A DNA stretch of 64,000 nt from JBCCBV01 sp039033855 (GCA_039033855.1 JBCCBV010000007.1:77920-141919); one strand, 5' to 3'. Shown: positions 15,391 through 24,998, counted from the first letter of the stretch. Translations and numbers: made by a program. Notes: a model not told the origin generated them from the letters alone.

Positions 15391-16172
15391 TGTATTACGG
15401 CCTCTACCTCTCCGCATCGGGCGTCCTGGCGAACACGCATCGCCAGGACGTCTTTGCCAACAACCTGGCGAACGTCGAGACCGCCGGCTTCAAGCCGATG
15501 CTCGCCGACGTGCGCCAACGCCCGGCCGAATCCGTCGAAGACCGCTTGCCGTTCCGCGACCGCCATCCGAAGCTCGACCGATTGGGCGGTGGCGTGCTGG
15601 TCGAGCCGCGCGGCGCCGCGTTCTCCGCCGCCGTGGCCCAGCAGACCAACCGGCCGCTCGACGCGGCGCTGCGCGACGACGACACGTTCTTCTCCGTCGA
15701 GGTCTCTCTCGGTCAGGGCCGTACCCAGACCCGGGTGACGCGCGACGGCCGGTTCATGGTCGATCAAGCGGGCCTGCTGACCACCACTGCCGGGCATCGT
15801 GTCCTGGGCGAAGACGACCGGCCGATCGCCATCGACCCCCAGGCCGGTGCCGTGGCCGTGGACGACCAGGGCCGCCTGCTGCAGAACGGGCAAGAGGTCG
15901 CACGGCTTGGCGTGGCCCGAGTCGACAACCCCGGTTCGACCCTGCGGCCCGCAGGCGACAATACCTTCGCCTTCCTGACCGACGACCCGCGCGCGCTCGC
16001 CGACGGCTTCGAGCTGGCGCCCGGCCACATCGAGGCCTCCGGCGCCAACCCCATCACCACGCTGATGCAGGTGGTTTCGTCGAGCAAATCGGCCATGGGC
16101 AACGCCAGCATGATCCGCTACCAGGACGCCATGATCGACCGCGCGGTCAACACCCTCGGCAAGGTCACCTAA
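15390..16172 (+). CDS. flgF: flagellar basal-body rod protein FlgF (FlgF/FlgG family)
   Basis: A 260-residue axial rod protein exported by the flagellar type III system. The N-terminal rod signature is present (a DVFANNLANVETAGFK match to the ANNxANxxTxGFK pattern), as is the C-terminal helix with NPITTLMQVVSSSKS and RYQDAMIDRAVNTLGKV. It is shorter and more diverged than the FlgG encoded next, which fits the proximal-rod FlgF. The ATG overlaps the stop of the small upstream ORF. After it a CGGGC-aag-GCCCG hairpin lies at about 16174-16187 in the 58-nt gap to flgG. Confidence 0.85.
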   Translation: MYYGLYLSASGVLANTHRQDVFANNLANVETAGFKPMLADVRQRPAESVEDRLPFRDRHPKLDRLGGGVLVEPRGAAFSAAVAQQTNRPLDAALRDDDTFFSVEVSLGQGRTQTRVTRDGRFMVDQAGLLTTTAGHRVLGEDDRPIAIDPQAGAVAVDDQGRLLQNGQEVARLGVARVDNPGSTLRPAGDNTFAFLTDDPRALADGFELAPGHIEASGANPITTLMQVVSSSKSAMGNASMIRYQDAMIDRAVNTLGKVT

Positions 16173-16230
16173 ACGCGGGCAAGGCCCGTCCGCTCACTCT
16201 AGTTCTCCAGCCTTTCGGAATGTAAGCACT

Positions 16231-17046
16231 ATGGCCGTCGAAGCCCTCCAAGCCGCCGCCTCCGGGATGAACGCCCTGTCGACCAAGATCGACGTGCTGG
16301 CCAACAACCTGGCCAACGTCAATACCACGGGCTTCAAGGCGTCGCGCGTCAACTTCGAAGACCTGCTCTACCAGCAGAAGATCCAGCCCGGCGTCGAGAA
16401 CGACGAGGGCGCCCGCAACCCCGGCCTGCTCCAGGTCGGCCTGGGCGTTCGCGCGTCCAACACCCAGTTCGACTTCGAGATCGGCTCGCCCCAGCTGACC
16501 AACCGCGACACCGACATGTACATCCAGGGCGACGGCTTCTTCCGCGTGAACCTGGGCGACGACCGCTCGCCCGACGGCATGGCGTACACCCGGGCCGGCA
16601 ACTTCTTTGTCAACCGCGACGGCGACCTGACCTTCGGCAGCACCACCGGCCCGCTGGTCGACCCGCCGATCAACGTCGGCGATTCCAACGAACGCACCGG
16701 CATCACCGTCAGCCCCGAGGGCATCGTGTCCATCGTCGAGCCCGACGGGCAGATCCAGGCGGTCGGGCAGATCGAGCTGGCCAACTTCGTCAACCCCAAC
16801 GGGCTGATGTCTATCGGCGGCAACCTGTACCTGGAGTCCGACGTGTCCGGCCCGCCCATCGACGGCGAGCCTAATACCGAGTCGTTCGGCGGCATTCTCG
16901 AGAAGCACCTCGAATCGTCCAACGTCGACCCCGTCACCGAGCTGGTGACGCTGATCCGCACGCAACGCGCGTTCGAGCTGAACTCACAAACCATCCAGGC
17001 CGCGGACGAAACCCTGCGGACCGTCTCCAACCTCCGCCGGTTCTAA
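16231..17046 (+). CDS. flgG: flagellar distal rod protein FlgG
   Basis: A 271-residue protein of the distal rod. It has the N-terminal ASGMNALSTKIDVLANNLANVNTTGFK motif in segments, the internal FlgG-specific stretch GLLQVGLGVRASNTQ, GDGFFRV, YTRAGNF, and the C-terminal axial helix with SNVDPVTELVTLIRTQRAFE and NSQTIQAADETL. Length matches the 260-residue family norm. It is translated after a 58-nt gap following flgF. flgF-flgG-flgA-flgH-flgI order resembles the classical flg operon. Confidence 0.95.
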   Translation: MAVEALQAAASGMNALSTKIDVLANNLANVNTTGFKASRVNFEDLLYQQKIQPGVENDEGARNPGLLQVGLGVRASNTQFDFEIGSPQLTNRDTDMYIQGDGFFRVNLGDDRSPDGMAYTRAGNFFVNRDGDLTFGSTTGPLVDPPINVGDSNERTGITVSPEGIVSIVEPDGQIQAVGQIELANFVNPNGLMSIGGNLYLESDVSGPPIDGEPNTESFGGILEKHLESSNVDPVTELVTLIRTQRAFELNSQTIQAADETLRTVSNLRRF

Positions 17047-17080
17047 GCCGGCCGCGTAACCCCAAACGGAGCATTGCAAG

Positions 17081-18211
17081 ATGCCTTGGCGACTGCCGGA
17101 TACCGACCCCCGCTCGACCCCCGCGCCCCAGCGGCAGGCCTCGCACTGGCGGCTCTGGCTGGCCGCGGCGCTGGCGGTGTTGGTCTGGGCCGCGTCGGCC
17201 GACGCCGGGACCGTACGACTGGTGGATCGGGCCGCTTCGCCCGGGCCCGACATCACGCTCGGCCAGGTGGCGCAGCTCGACGGCGCCGACGCCCGGGCCC
17301 TCGGTCACGTGGTGGTCGGACAGTTCGAGACCGACGAGCTGCTCACGCAGGTCGATCACGCCGCGATCCGCCGGGCCTTGACCGAGGTCGGCGCCAACTG
17401 GGCCGTGCTGAGCCTGGTGGGCCGGCCCGACTGCGTGGTCGAACGCCGTTTGCCCCGCGCCGCGCCGGCGCCCCGGCCGTTGCGCTCTACCGAAACGGTG
17501 TCTGCGGTCAACGTGATCGACGCCGTGCAACTCGGCGGGGTTGTTCGTGTAGCCGACCGCATCCGCGACGACATCGCCCGCCAGGTCGGGGTGTCGCCCG
17601 AAACGCTGATCCTCCGTTATGCCAACGACGCCGACCGCCTGGCCGCCGAGCGACCGTTGATCGACGGCCGCAGCCGGGTGTACGTCACGCAGGCCGGCGC
17701 CTCGCGCTTCCTGGCCCGGGTCGAGCCGTTCGGCGCCGCGTCCGACGCCGACCAGCCCACGCTCGACGTTCAGGCGTACCGCTTGCGCAGCGTGCCCATG
17801 GTGACCGGCAAGGTGGCCCGGGGTCAGGTCATCCGCTCGGCGGACGTAGCGATGCGCAGCGTCGAAGCGCCGCTGGGGATCGACCCGGCCGAAAGCCTTT
17901 CCGCCGTGGTCGGGCAGGTGGCCGGCCGGCCGCTGCGCGAAGGTCAGATCGTCGAACTCGGCGACGTGCGTTCGCCGGCCGTGGTCAAGCGGCGCGACGC
18001 GGTGCTGGTCGAAGCCCGCGTCGGCGGCCTGCTGGTGCAAAGCGTGGGCGTGGCGATGTCCGACGGCGCCGTGGGCGAGATGATCGAAGTCCGCCGGACC
18101 GATTCGCGCGACACGTTCTATGCCGAGGTCGTTGGCCCCCGCCGGGCCAAAGTGTGGGTCGGCGCCCAGCCCCAGGCCGTCGTGGCCACCGCCGACGGGG
18201 GTGCGTCGTGA
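17081..18211 (+). CDS. flgA: flagellar P-ring assembly chaperone FlgA
   Basis: A 376-residue periplasmic protein, longer than the usual 220-300. Residues about 24-46 form a signal peptide or anchor (LWLAAALAVLVWAASADA). The C-terminal half holds an SAF domain: VTGKVARGQVIRSADV, then GRPLREGQIVELGDVRSPAVVKRRD and a final region with VSMSDGAVGEMIEV-like content. FlgA binds FlgI monomers and promotes P-ring formation around the rod. Its stop overlaps the flgH GTG (GTGA). Confidence 0.9.
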   Translation: MPWRLPDTDPRSTPAPQRQASHWRLWLAAALAVLVWAASADAGTVRLVDRAASPGPDITLGQVAQLDGADARALGHVVVGQFETDELLTQVDHAAIRRALTEVGANWAVLSLVGRPDCVVERRLPRAAPAPRPLRSTETVSAVNVIDAVQLGGVVRVADRIRDDIARQVGVSPETLILRYANDADRLAAERPLIDGRSRVYVTQAGASRFLARVEPFGAASDADQPTLDVQAYRLRSVPMVTGKVARGQVIRSADVAMRSVEAPLGIDPAESLSAVVGQVAGRPLREGQIVELGDVRSPAVVKRRDAVLVEARVGGLLVQSVGVAMSDGAVGEMIEVRRTDSRDTFYAEVVGPRRAKVWVGAQPQAVVATADGGAS

Positions 18212-18975
18212 AGCCGAGCCGCCGCTTGCAAACTCTGATTCGCGTGGCTCCCGCATTGGCCGCCCTGGCGTGCGCCGGCTTGGCCGGTGCGCAGAGCTCT
18301 TCGCTTTACCTCGACAACGGGTCGCAGAGCTTCGCCGAGCGTTACGGCTTGATGGAAGCCGACCCCACTACCCGGCGATCGCCCGGCCCGACGCTCAACC
18401 CCGCCATCGCCCGCATGAACCTGGCGGCCGTGCAACGGGCCGAGCCGCGCTCCTTCGCACTGCACGACCTGGTCACCATTTTGGTGCGCGAGGACTTCGA
18501 AGCATCCGCCGACGCCACGCTCGAAACCGAGAAAGAGGCGGAAATCCAGGGCGAGATCGCCGCGTTCCCACGGTTGACGCTGTCGGACTTGCTCGAAGCA
18601 CAGCTGCGCAACAACACCTCGTTGCAGACCGGGCCTATCGAACTCGACGCAAGCATGGAACGCGAGTACGAGGGCGAAGGCGCCTCCGAACGCCGCGACA
18701 CCATGACCGGCCGGGTGACCGCCCGGGTGATCGACGTCAAGCCCAACGGGCTGTTGGTGCTCGAAGCGCGCAAGACCATCCGCAGCGACGAAGAGCAGGT
18801 GACCATCCTGGCCACCGGCACCTGCCGGCCCGAGGACGTGTCCAGGGTCGACAACACCGTGCTGTCCACGCACATCGAGAACCTTCAGATCAGTCAGACC
18901 ACGTCGGGCGCGCTCCGCAACGCCACCAAAAAGGGCTTGCTGACCCGTGCCATGGAGCTGTTGTTCCCCTTCTAA
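18208..18975 (+). CDS. flgH: flagellar L-ring protein FlgH
   Basis: A 255-residue protein starting from the GTG at 18208, coupled to flgA. A signal peptide covers about residues 1-28; a Cys near the end of its hydrophobic core might serve for lipidation, but the lipobox is poor. Family motifs are HDLVTILVREDFEASADATLE, GRVTARVIDVKPNGLLVLEARKTI (in parts) and EDVSRVDNTVLSTHIENL. FlgH forms the outer-membrane L ring, so its presence indicates a true outer membrane. About 40 nt separate it from flgI. Confidence 0.92.
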   Translation: MKPSRRLQTLIRVAPALAALACAGLAGAQSSSLYLDNGSQSFAERYGLMEADPTTRRSPGPTLNPAIARMNLAAVQRAEPRSFALHDLVTILVREDFEASADATLETEKEAEIQGEIAAFPRLTLSDLLEAQLRNNTSLQTGPIELDASMEREYEGEGASERRDTMTGRVTARVIDVKPNGLLVLEARKTIRSDEEQVTILATGTCRPEDVSRVDNTVLSTHIENLQISQTTSGALRNATKKGLLTRAMELLFPF

Positions 18976-19015
18976 CCGTTCGACGGGCGACGGAGTCGCC
19001 CCGAAAGGCCCCCGC

Positions 19016-20146
19016 ATGACGGCATGGACGCCGCAACCTCGAAACGTTCTCGCGACTTGCTCTCGGTCTGTGCGTGCGCGTTGGGCGCGCTACGCGGCCG
19101 CAGCGCTTGTGCTGGCCGCGCTGGCGACGCCTGCGTCGGGCACCCGGCTCGAGAACCTGGTCCGCATCAAGGGTGAAGAGGGCGGCAAGCTCCACGGCAT
19201 GGGGCTGATCGTCGGTCTGCCCGGCACGGGCGACGACGAGAGCTTCGCGTCCACCCACCGCGCGCTCGCGGGTTTGGTGAATCACTTCCTGGACGAAACC
19301 GCCGTGCCCGCCGACCTGGTGGGCAGCGGGTCGATCGCCGCGGTGTCGGTCACCGTGACGATTCCCCCGGCCGGCGTGCGCGAGGGCGACCGTCTGGACA
19401 TCGAGGTGTCGGCCCTGGGTAACGCCACCAGCCTCCGGGGCGGGCAGCTGCTGGTGACGCCGCTCATCAGCCCGCCCGGCATCGATGGCGCGTCGGGTAC
19501 GCCGATGGCCATGGCCTCGGGCGCCGTGCGCCTGGTGGACGAAGAAATCGAGACCCGCGGCCGGATCGAGCAGGGCGCGCAAATGATCGTCGACCGGCTT
19601 TCGAGCAGCGTCGATCGGGCCGGACGCGTGCAACTGGTGGTGCACGACCGGTGGGCGTCGCACGCCACGGCCCACAACCTGGCGGACCTGATCAACGGCA
19701 CGCTGGCGCCGGACGGCCCGCGGATCGCCCGTGCCGTGGATTCCAAGAACCTGATCGTCACGCTGCCGTCGCGTCAACAGTCCGACCCCTCACCGTTCCT
19801 GGCCCAGATGCTCAGCACGCACGTGCACCCGTCGCTCATCAGCCGGGGCGCCCGGGTGATCCTGAACGAACGCGAGCAATCGATCGTCATCGTCGGCGAC
19901 GTGCAGCTGCGGCCGGTGATGGTGTCGTTCGCGGGGCTCACCATTGCCGCGGGCGAAGCGGCCGCGCCGCCGCCGGGCGCCGAGGGCTTTGTGGCGCTCG
20001 ACCCCGAAGACCAGGGCGGCGCCGACATGGACCAGCTGCTCGAAGCGATGAACCGCTTGCAGGTGCCGGCGGGCGACCGCCTGCGGGTCGTGCGCGAACT
20101 CGCCCGGGCCGGCGCCATCGCGGCCGAAGTGGTGGAGGTGGATTGA
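19016..20146 (+). CDS. flgI: flagellar P-ring protein FlgI
   Basis: A 376-residue periplasmic protein that forms the peptidoglycan-level P ring. The N-terminal 42 residues include a signal peptide (AAAALVLAALATPASG). Family motifs follow: TRLENLVRIKG, NGLIVGLPGTGD-like MGLIVGLPGTGDD, SIAAVSVTVTIPP, GDRLDIEVSALGNATSLRGG and LIVTLPSRQQ. The ATG at 19016 has only a weak GAAAGG. Its TGA overlaps the flgJ ATG (TGATG). Confidence 0.95.
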   Translation: MTAWTPQPRNVLATCSRSVRARWARYAAAALVLAALATPASGTRLENLVRIKGEEGGKLHGMGLIVGLPGTGDDESFASTHRALAGLVNHFLDETAVPADLVGSGSIAAVSVTVTIPPAGVREGDRLDIEVSALGNATSLRGGQLLVTPLISPPGIDGASGTPMAMASGAVRLVDEEIETRGRIEQGAQMIVDRLSSSVDRAGRVQLVVHDRWASHATAHNLADLINGTLAPDGPRIARAVDSKNLIVTLPSRQQSDPSPFLAQMLSTHVHPSLISRGARVILNEREQSIVIVGDVQLRPVMVSFAGLTIAAGEAAAPPPGAEGFVALDPEDQGGADMDQLLEAMNRLQVPAGDRLRVVRELARAGAIAAEVVEVD

Positions 20147-20673
20147 TGATCGGCGCCCCTTCGCTCGACAACACGACGCCGGGCTTCGCCGGGCTTTCTG
20201 CCGTCGCGCAGACGCCGGCGGCGCCCGACCCGTCGTTCCAGCACCTGCTCGACCGCCGGGCCGAGGGGGCTGCAATTCCTCAGGCCGGGCCGGGCTCCGA
20301 CACGGGCGAGAGCGGCAAAGACCCGCTGCGCGAAGCCGCCCAGCAGCTGGTCGCCATCGCCTTGGTTAAGCCCATGTTCGAGCACATGCGCAACGACACG
20401 TTCCGCACCGACCGCTTCCACGGCGGGGCGGGCGAAAAGGCCTTCGCCCCGATGCTCCACAACGAGCTGGCCGACCGCGTGACCTCCGCGCCCGGCTGGC
20501 CGCTGGTCGATTCGGTGGTGCGTGCGCTGCGGCCCGATGCGCCCGTCGCCCCCGGAACCTCCGGAATCCCCAGAACCCCCGGCTCCAACGCTTCGGCCAC
20601 TTCGATCGACGCACGCTTGAACGCCAACCCTGCCGGCCCCGTGTCCGGCAAGAGGATCGACACCCGTGGATAA
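20146..20673 (+). CDS. flgJ: FlgJ-type rod-binding protein without muramidase domain
   Basis: A 175-residue protein matching the N-terminal rod-capping half of FlgJ: AAQQLVAIALVKPMFEHMR resembles the FEALFLQMMLKSMR signature, followed by EKAFAPMLHNELADRV, the analogue of the final rod-binding helix. The C-terminal muramidase domain of enterobacterial FlgJ is absent, as in many non-enteric bacteria, so wall hydrolysis must come from another enzyme. The ends are low-complexity. It is coupled to flgI at its start and overlaps flgN by 8 nt at its end. Confidence 0.8.
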   Translation: MIGAPSLDNTTPGFAGLSAVAQTPAAPDPSFQHLLDRRAEGAAIPQAGPGSDTGESGKDPLREAAQQLVAIALVKPMFEHMRNDTFRTDRFHGGAGEKAFAPMLHNELADRVTSAPGWPLVDSVVRALRPDAPVAPGTSGIPRTPGSNASATSIDARLNANPAGPVSGKRIDTRG

Positions 20674-21184
20674 AGCCCTGCACACCCAGATCGTCGAACT
20701 CGAGTCGCTGCTGCGCACCATGACCGGCCAGCAGGAGAAGCTCTTGGGTTTCCAGGAACAGAAGCGCGAGGCCCTGCGCCGCGGCGACGCGCTCGGCCTG
20801 GGCTCGATCTGTGAGACCGAGAACCGGGTCGTGCAGCAGGTGGCGGCGTCGGAAAGCCGTCGGCAGGAGCTGGCGGCCGCGATCACGCTGCGGATCGACC
20901 CGAACGCCGATGCGCCCTGGGACGTCGGCCGGATCGCCGAGCGGTTACCCGAGCCCTGTCGGGGCAGGCTGCTGACCCTGCGGGCCGAGTTGCGCACCAA
21001 GTTGGAAGAGGTGGCTCAACACACCGGCGTGGCCCGCCGGGCTTGCGCGTCGCTGCTCAACCACATGACCGGGCTCTTGAACACGCTGGCCGGGGCCGCG
21101 TCGGGTTCGGGGACGTACAGCCGCAACGGCGCCGCGGCGCCGAGCCCCCACGCCGCCATCCGCAGCCTGAGCCTGACCGCCTAA
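20666..21184 (+). CDS. flgN: FlgN-family flagellar export chaperone
   Basis: A 172-residue, mostly helical cytoplasmic protein. It has the FlgN pattern of a long N-terminal coiled coil (LESLLRTMTGQQEKLL, QKREALRRGD) and a second helical hairpin with LTLRAELRTKLEEVAQ and NHMTGLLNTL. FlgN binds the C-termini of FlgK and FlgL before export. Its position directly before flgK supports the call. The GTG start at 20666 overlaps flgJ by 8 nt. The last 35 residues are low-complexity. Confidence 0.8.
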   Translation: MDKALHTQIVELESLLRTMTGQQEKLLGFQEQKREALRRGDALGLGSICETENRVVQQVAASESRRQELAAAITLRIDPNADAPWDVGRIAERLPEPCRGRLLTLRAELRTKLEEVAQHTGVARRACASLLNHMTGLLNTLAGAASGSGTYSRNGAAAPSPHAAIRSLSLTA

Positions 21185-21194
21185 AGACACCGCC

Positions 21195-22907
21195 ATGGGT
21201 TTAAGCAGCTCACTTCAGATCGGACGTTCGGGCTTGTTGTCGGCCCAGGCTGCGTTGCAGGTGGCCGGCAACAACCTGGCCAACGTCAACACCCGCGGCT
21301 ACCACCGCCAGACGGTGGCGCTCTCGCCGACGCCTTACCGCGAACTGGGCCAGGGCCAGTTCATCGGCACCGGCGTGCAGATCGACGAGATCGCTCGGCA
21401 GATCGATTCGGCGCTCGAGGCCCGCTTGCGCGGCGCGGTGTCCGACTCGGGCCGGTCCAACACCCGCACCGAGCTGCTGACCCAGCTCGAAGCCATCGAT
21501 AACGAGCTGACCGACGTCGACCTGTCCACCCGCCTCGCGGCGTTCTTTACCGCGTGGGACGACGCCGCCTCCAGCCCGCAGGACCTGGCCGCCCGCACGC
21601 TGGTGGTGGAAGAGTCCAAGAGCCTGTCCACCTTCATCCAGGGCCTGCGCACCGACTACGGCCAGCTCCAGCTCCAGACCGACCGCCAGCTGGCGGCGAG
21701 CGCCGAAACCGTCGACGACCTGCTGTCCCGCATCGAAGGGCTCAACACCTCGATCGTCCTGGCCGAGGGCGGCATCGGCACCCCGCGCAACGGCGCCGGC
21801 GGCCTGCGCGACCAGCGCGACGTGCTCATCTCCGAGCTCTCGACCTACCTCGACGTGTCCACCGTCGAGCAGACCAACGGCGAGATCGATTTATTCGTCG
21901 GCTCTACCGCGCTCATGCTCGGTGGCGAGTCGCGCGGCGTGGTTGTGCTCACCGAAACCGTCGACGGCAAGCGGACCAGCTCGGTTCGCCTGCGCGAAGA
22001 CAACAGCCCGCTGTCGATCCGCACCGGCAGCCTGGGCGCCCTGGTCGAGTTCCGTGAGAACGACCTGCAGACCGCCATCGACCAGCTCGACGCGCTGTCG
22101 GGCAACCTGATCTTCGAGGTCAACCGTTTGCACAGCGTGGCCCAGGGCCTCGAGCCTCCGGGCTCGTTCGAGGGCGTTTACCGGGTCGACGACACCGCCG
22201 CGGCGCTCAATTCCGAAGACGCCGGGCTCTTCTTTTCGCCCGAAAACGGCTCGTTCGAGGTGCGGCTGATCCAGCAGTCCACCGGCCAAGTGCAGACCAC
22301 GGTGATCGACGTGGACCTCGACGGCATCGACCCGACCAACGACACCAGCCTCGACGACCTGATCGCGCAGCTCGGCGCCGTGGCCAACCTGACCGCCACC
22401 GCGACGCCCGACGGGCGGTTGTCGGTGCAGGCCGACGCCGGCTACGCCATCGGGTTTGGGTCGGACACGTCCGGCGTGCTGGCCGCGCTCGGCGTGAACG
22501 CGTACTTCACCGGCGACGACGCCAGCGACATCGGCGTGGCCGACCGCCTGTTCGACCCGCGCCTGGTCGGTCTGTCGTCCAACGGCAACCCGGGCGACAA
22601 CCGCGCGGCGCTCGCGATCGGCGCCCTGCGTGATCAGAACCTCGACGCCTTGCAAGGCCTGAGCCTGACCGCCTATTGGAACCGCCACGTCGAAGACTTC
22701 GGCATCCGGCTGGCGCAATCGCAAGAGCAGAGCCAAGCCGACGCCGTGGTCCAAGCGAACCTCAGCGAACAGCAGCAAGCGATTTCCGGCGTCAACGCGG
22801 ACGAAGAAACCATCGCCCTGATCCAGCACCAGCGGGCGTTCCAGGCCTCGGCCCGGTTCATCTCGGTGGTGGACGAACTGATCCAAACCCTTTTGTCCCT
22901 TGTGTAA
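21195..22907 (+). CDS. flgK: flagellar hook-associated protein 1 FlgK
   Basis: A 570-residue axial protein at the hook-filament junction. The N-terminus has SSSLQIGRSGLLSAQAAL and AGNNLANVNTRGYHRQ, the axial-family signature in its FlgK form. The C-terminus has NADEETIALIQHQRAFQASARFISVVDELIQTLLSL, ending in the usual helix. Length is at the family norm (about 550). The ATG follows flgN by 10 nt without an obvious Shine-Dalgarno sequence. Three nucleotides separate it from flgL. Confidence 0.95.
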   Translation: MGLSSSLQIGRSGLLSAQAALQVAGNNLANVNTRGYHRQTVALSPTPYRELGQGQFIGTGVQIDEIARQIDSALEARLRGAVSDSGRSNTRTELLTQLEAIDNELTDVDLSTRLAAFFTAWDDAASSPQDLAARTLVVEESKSLSTFIQGLRTDYGQLQLQTDRQLAASAETVDDLLSRIEGLNTSIVLAEGGIGTPRNGAGGLRDQRDVLISELSTYLDVSTVEQTNGEIDLFVGSTALMLGGESRGVVVLTETVDGKRTSSVRLREDNSPLSIRTGSLGALVEFRENDLQTAIDQLDALSGNLIFEVNRLHSVAQGLEPPGSFEGVYRVDDTAAALNSEDAGLFFSPENGSFEVRLIQQSTGQVQTTVIDVDLDGIDPTNDTSLDDLIAQLGAVANLTATATPDGRLSVQADAGYAIGFGSDTSGVLAALGVNAYFTGDDASDIGVADRLFDPRLVGLSSNGNPGDNRAALAIGALRDQNLDALQGLSLTAYWNRHVEDFGIRLAQSQEQSQADAVVQANLSEQQQAISGVNADEETIALIQHQRAFQASARFISVVDELIQTLLSLV

Positions 22908-22910
22908 GCC

Positions 22911-24860
22911 ATGAGCTCGTTCCCCGTCTCCAGCCGTACCTCGACCCTGTCCGCGTCGGACCTGACGCTGTCGCAGTTGCAGCGCACGCAGCGCGAGATG
23001 CTCGAGAACCAGCGTCAGACCAGCTCCGGGCTGGCCATCGCCCGGCCGTCCGACGGCGCCGACCGCGTCGGCGCGGTGCTCCAGCTTCGGCAGAACATCT
23101 CCCGCGCCGAGCAGCAGGAGCGGGCGCTGCAGAACGGCCTGGGCGCGCTCGACACCGCCGACACCGCGCTAGGCGAGACGGCCCAGATCTTGCGCGAAGC
23201 CACCGCCGTGGCGTCGAGTCAGATCGGCGTGGGCAGCGATGCGGAAACCCGAGCCGCTCAATCGCTGGTCATCGACGCCTCGCTCGAAGGCATGCTCGTG
23301 CTGGCCAACCGCCAGTTCGCCGACTTGTCGGTCTTTGGCGGCGACAACGGCGCGGCGCCGGGCGAGAAGGTTTTCGAATCATTCCTCGGCGGCGTGCGCT
23401 ATCTGGGCGGGACCGACGACCTGTTCGCACCCGTCGGCGCGCTGGACCCCGAAGAAATCACCGGCAACGGCGTCGATGCGTTCGGCGCGTTTTCCACCCG
23501 CGTGGAAGGCGTGATCGACCTCGACCCCGCAGCCACCGCCGGCACCCGGCTGAGCGAAGTCGTCGGCGCGCAAGGACGGGGCATCCGGCTGGGTTCGATT
23601 CAGGTCGATGTCGATGGCACGACCGCCGTGGTCGATCTCAACGGCGCCGACACGCTGGGCGACGTGGCCGACCGCATCAACAACGCCATCGCCGGGATCG
23701 ACGCGGCCGCGGGGTCGTTGGCGGTGTCGGCCGACGGCTTCACGCTGAACGCCGCCGCGGGCCGCACCGTGTCGGTGACCGAAGTGGGCACCGGGCAGGC
23801 CGCGGGCGACCTGGGCGTGCTGCTTTCGGCGACCAGTGGCGCGGCCGTAGGACCGGACGTCGGGGTGAAGCTCACCGGCACCACGGCATTGGCCGATTTG
23901 GGCGCGGGCGTTGACCTGACCTCCGGGTTGGTATTGACGCAGGGCGCGGTGACGGCCACGGCCGACTTCTCCGCCGCCACCACCATCGAAGACCTGGTCA
24001 ACACCGTCGCCGGCCTGGACCTGGGCGTACGGCTCGAAATCAACGCCAACCGCGACGGCCTGAACCTGGTCAACGAGGTGTCGGGCCTGTCGCTCTCGAT
24101 CGGGGAGAACGGCGGGACCACCGCCACCGACCTGGGCCTGCGCAGCCTCGACCGCAGTACCGAGCTGACCAACTACCGCGACGGGCTTGGCGTGTCGACG
24201 ACCGACGCCGGCGTGGACGACCTGGAAATCGCGCTGCACGACGGCACGACGTTTACGGTCGACCTGTTCGGCTCCGCGACGGTGGGCGAGGTCGAAGCCG
24301 CGATCGAGGCCGCCGCCGCCGCCGCGGGCGTGGCCGTGCCGGGTGCATTCGACGTGGGCTTCGCCGCCACGGGCAACGGGCTGACGCTAACGGACAACAC
24401 GGCCGGGGCCGGATCGTTCGCGGTGCGCAACGCCGGGCGGAGCACGGCTGGCGACGAACTGGGGCTGACGCAGGACGTCGGCGCCGGCGCCACGATCGAC
24501 TCGGGCGACCAGGCCCTGGTGCGCAACGACAACGCGTTCACCCATTTGATCGATTTGCGCGACGCGCTGCGGACAAACGACGAGTCTGGCATCACGTTTG
24601 CTGGAGAGAACCTTGTACAGGACACGGATCGACTGGTGGAGTCGCGAGCCCGCATCGCCATCCAGTCGCAGAGGCTTGAAGACCAACAAACCCGGCTGGC
24701 AGATCGGGTGATTACGGAACAAACGATGCTCAGCAACCTGCAAGACGCCGACCTGACCGAAGTGTTGACCGAGTTCTCTCGGTTGCAGCTTCAGTTGCAG
24801 GCGTCGCTGCAGGCCGGTGCGCAGAACTTGCAGTTGAACCTGTTGAACTTCCTGCGCTAG
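22911..24860 (+). CDS. flgL: flagellar hook-associated protein 3 FlgL, enlarged
   Basis: A 649-residue protein, about twice the usual FlgL length. The N-terminal domain (TLSQLQRTQREMLENQRQ, ARPSDGADRVGAVLQLR) and C-terminal helix (QTRLADRVITEQTMLSNLQDADLTE) are typical. In between is a long insertion with at least three units that resemble flagellin hook IN repeats, each with a variation of the patterns LGSIQVDVDGTT..DLNGADTLGDVADRINNA, TIEDLVNTV and VGEVEAAIEAA (given in parts). These modules usually form surface-exposed beta domains. FlgL joins FlgK to the filament. Confidence 0.9.
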   Translation: MSSFPVSSRTSTLSASDLTLSQLQRTQREMLENQRQTSSGLAIARPSDGADRVGAVLQLRQNISRAEQQERALQNGLGALDTADTALGETAQILREATAVASSQIGVGSDAETRAAQSLVIDASLEGMLVLANRQFADLSVFGGDNGAAPGEKVFESFLGGVRYLGGTDDLFAPVGALDPEEITGNGVDAFGAFSTRVEGVIDLDPAATAGTRLSEVVGAQGRGIRLGSIQVDVDGTTAVVDLNGADTLGDVADRINNAIAGIDAAAGSLAVSADGFTLNAAAGRTVSVTEVGTGQAAGDLGVLLSATSGAAVGPDVGVKLTGTTALADLGAGVDLTSGLVLTQGAVTATADFSAATTIEDLVNTVAGLDLGVRLEINANRDGLNLVNEVSGLSLSIGENGGTTATDLGLRSLDRSTELTNYRDGLGVSTTDAGVDDLEIALHDGTTFTVDLFGSATVGEVEAAIEAAAAAAGVAVPGAFDVGFAATGNGLTLTDNTAGAGSFAVRNAGRSTAGDELGLTQDVGAGATIDSGDQALVRNDNAFTHLIDLRDALRTNDESGITFAGENLVQDTDRLVESRARIAIQSQRLEDQQTRLADRVITEQTMLSNLQDADLTEVLTEFSRLQLQLQASLQAGAQNLQLNLLNFLR

Positions 24861-24881
24861 AGGCGCAGCGATTGCGCGGTG

Positions 24882-24906
24882 CGTCGGGCCGATCGGCCGC
24901 CCGACG
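24882..24906. terminator. 8-bp hairpin between flgL and fliW
   Basis: CGTCGGGC at 24882-24889 pairs perfectly with GCCCGACG at 24899-24906, and the 9-nt loop is itself part of a palindrome (GGCCGATCGGCC). It begins 22 nt after the flgL stop and has no T tract. It may end or attenuate the flg transcript, leaving fliW-csrA-fliC separately controlled. Confidence 0.4.
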
Positions 24907-24998
24907 GATCGCTCGGAGCAAGCGGTGGCACGATGCCGCCGGCCCGGTTGGAGCCGGGCCCGAACCCCCCAGGATGTTGGCCGAAAGGACGCGTTGCC

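Noticed and set aside
24931..24947. TGGCACG before fliW as a sigma-54 -24 element
   Set aside because: The -12 position at the right distance reads CC instead of GC, and TTGC is absent.
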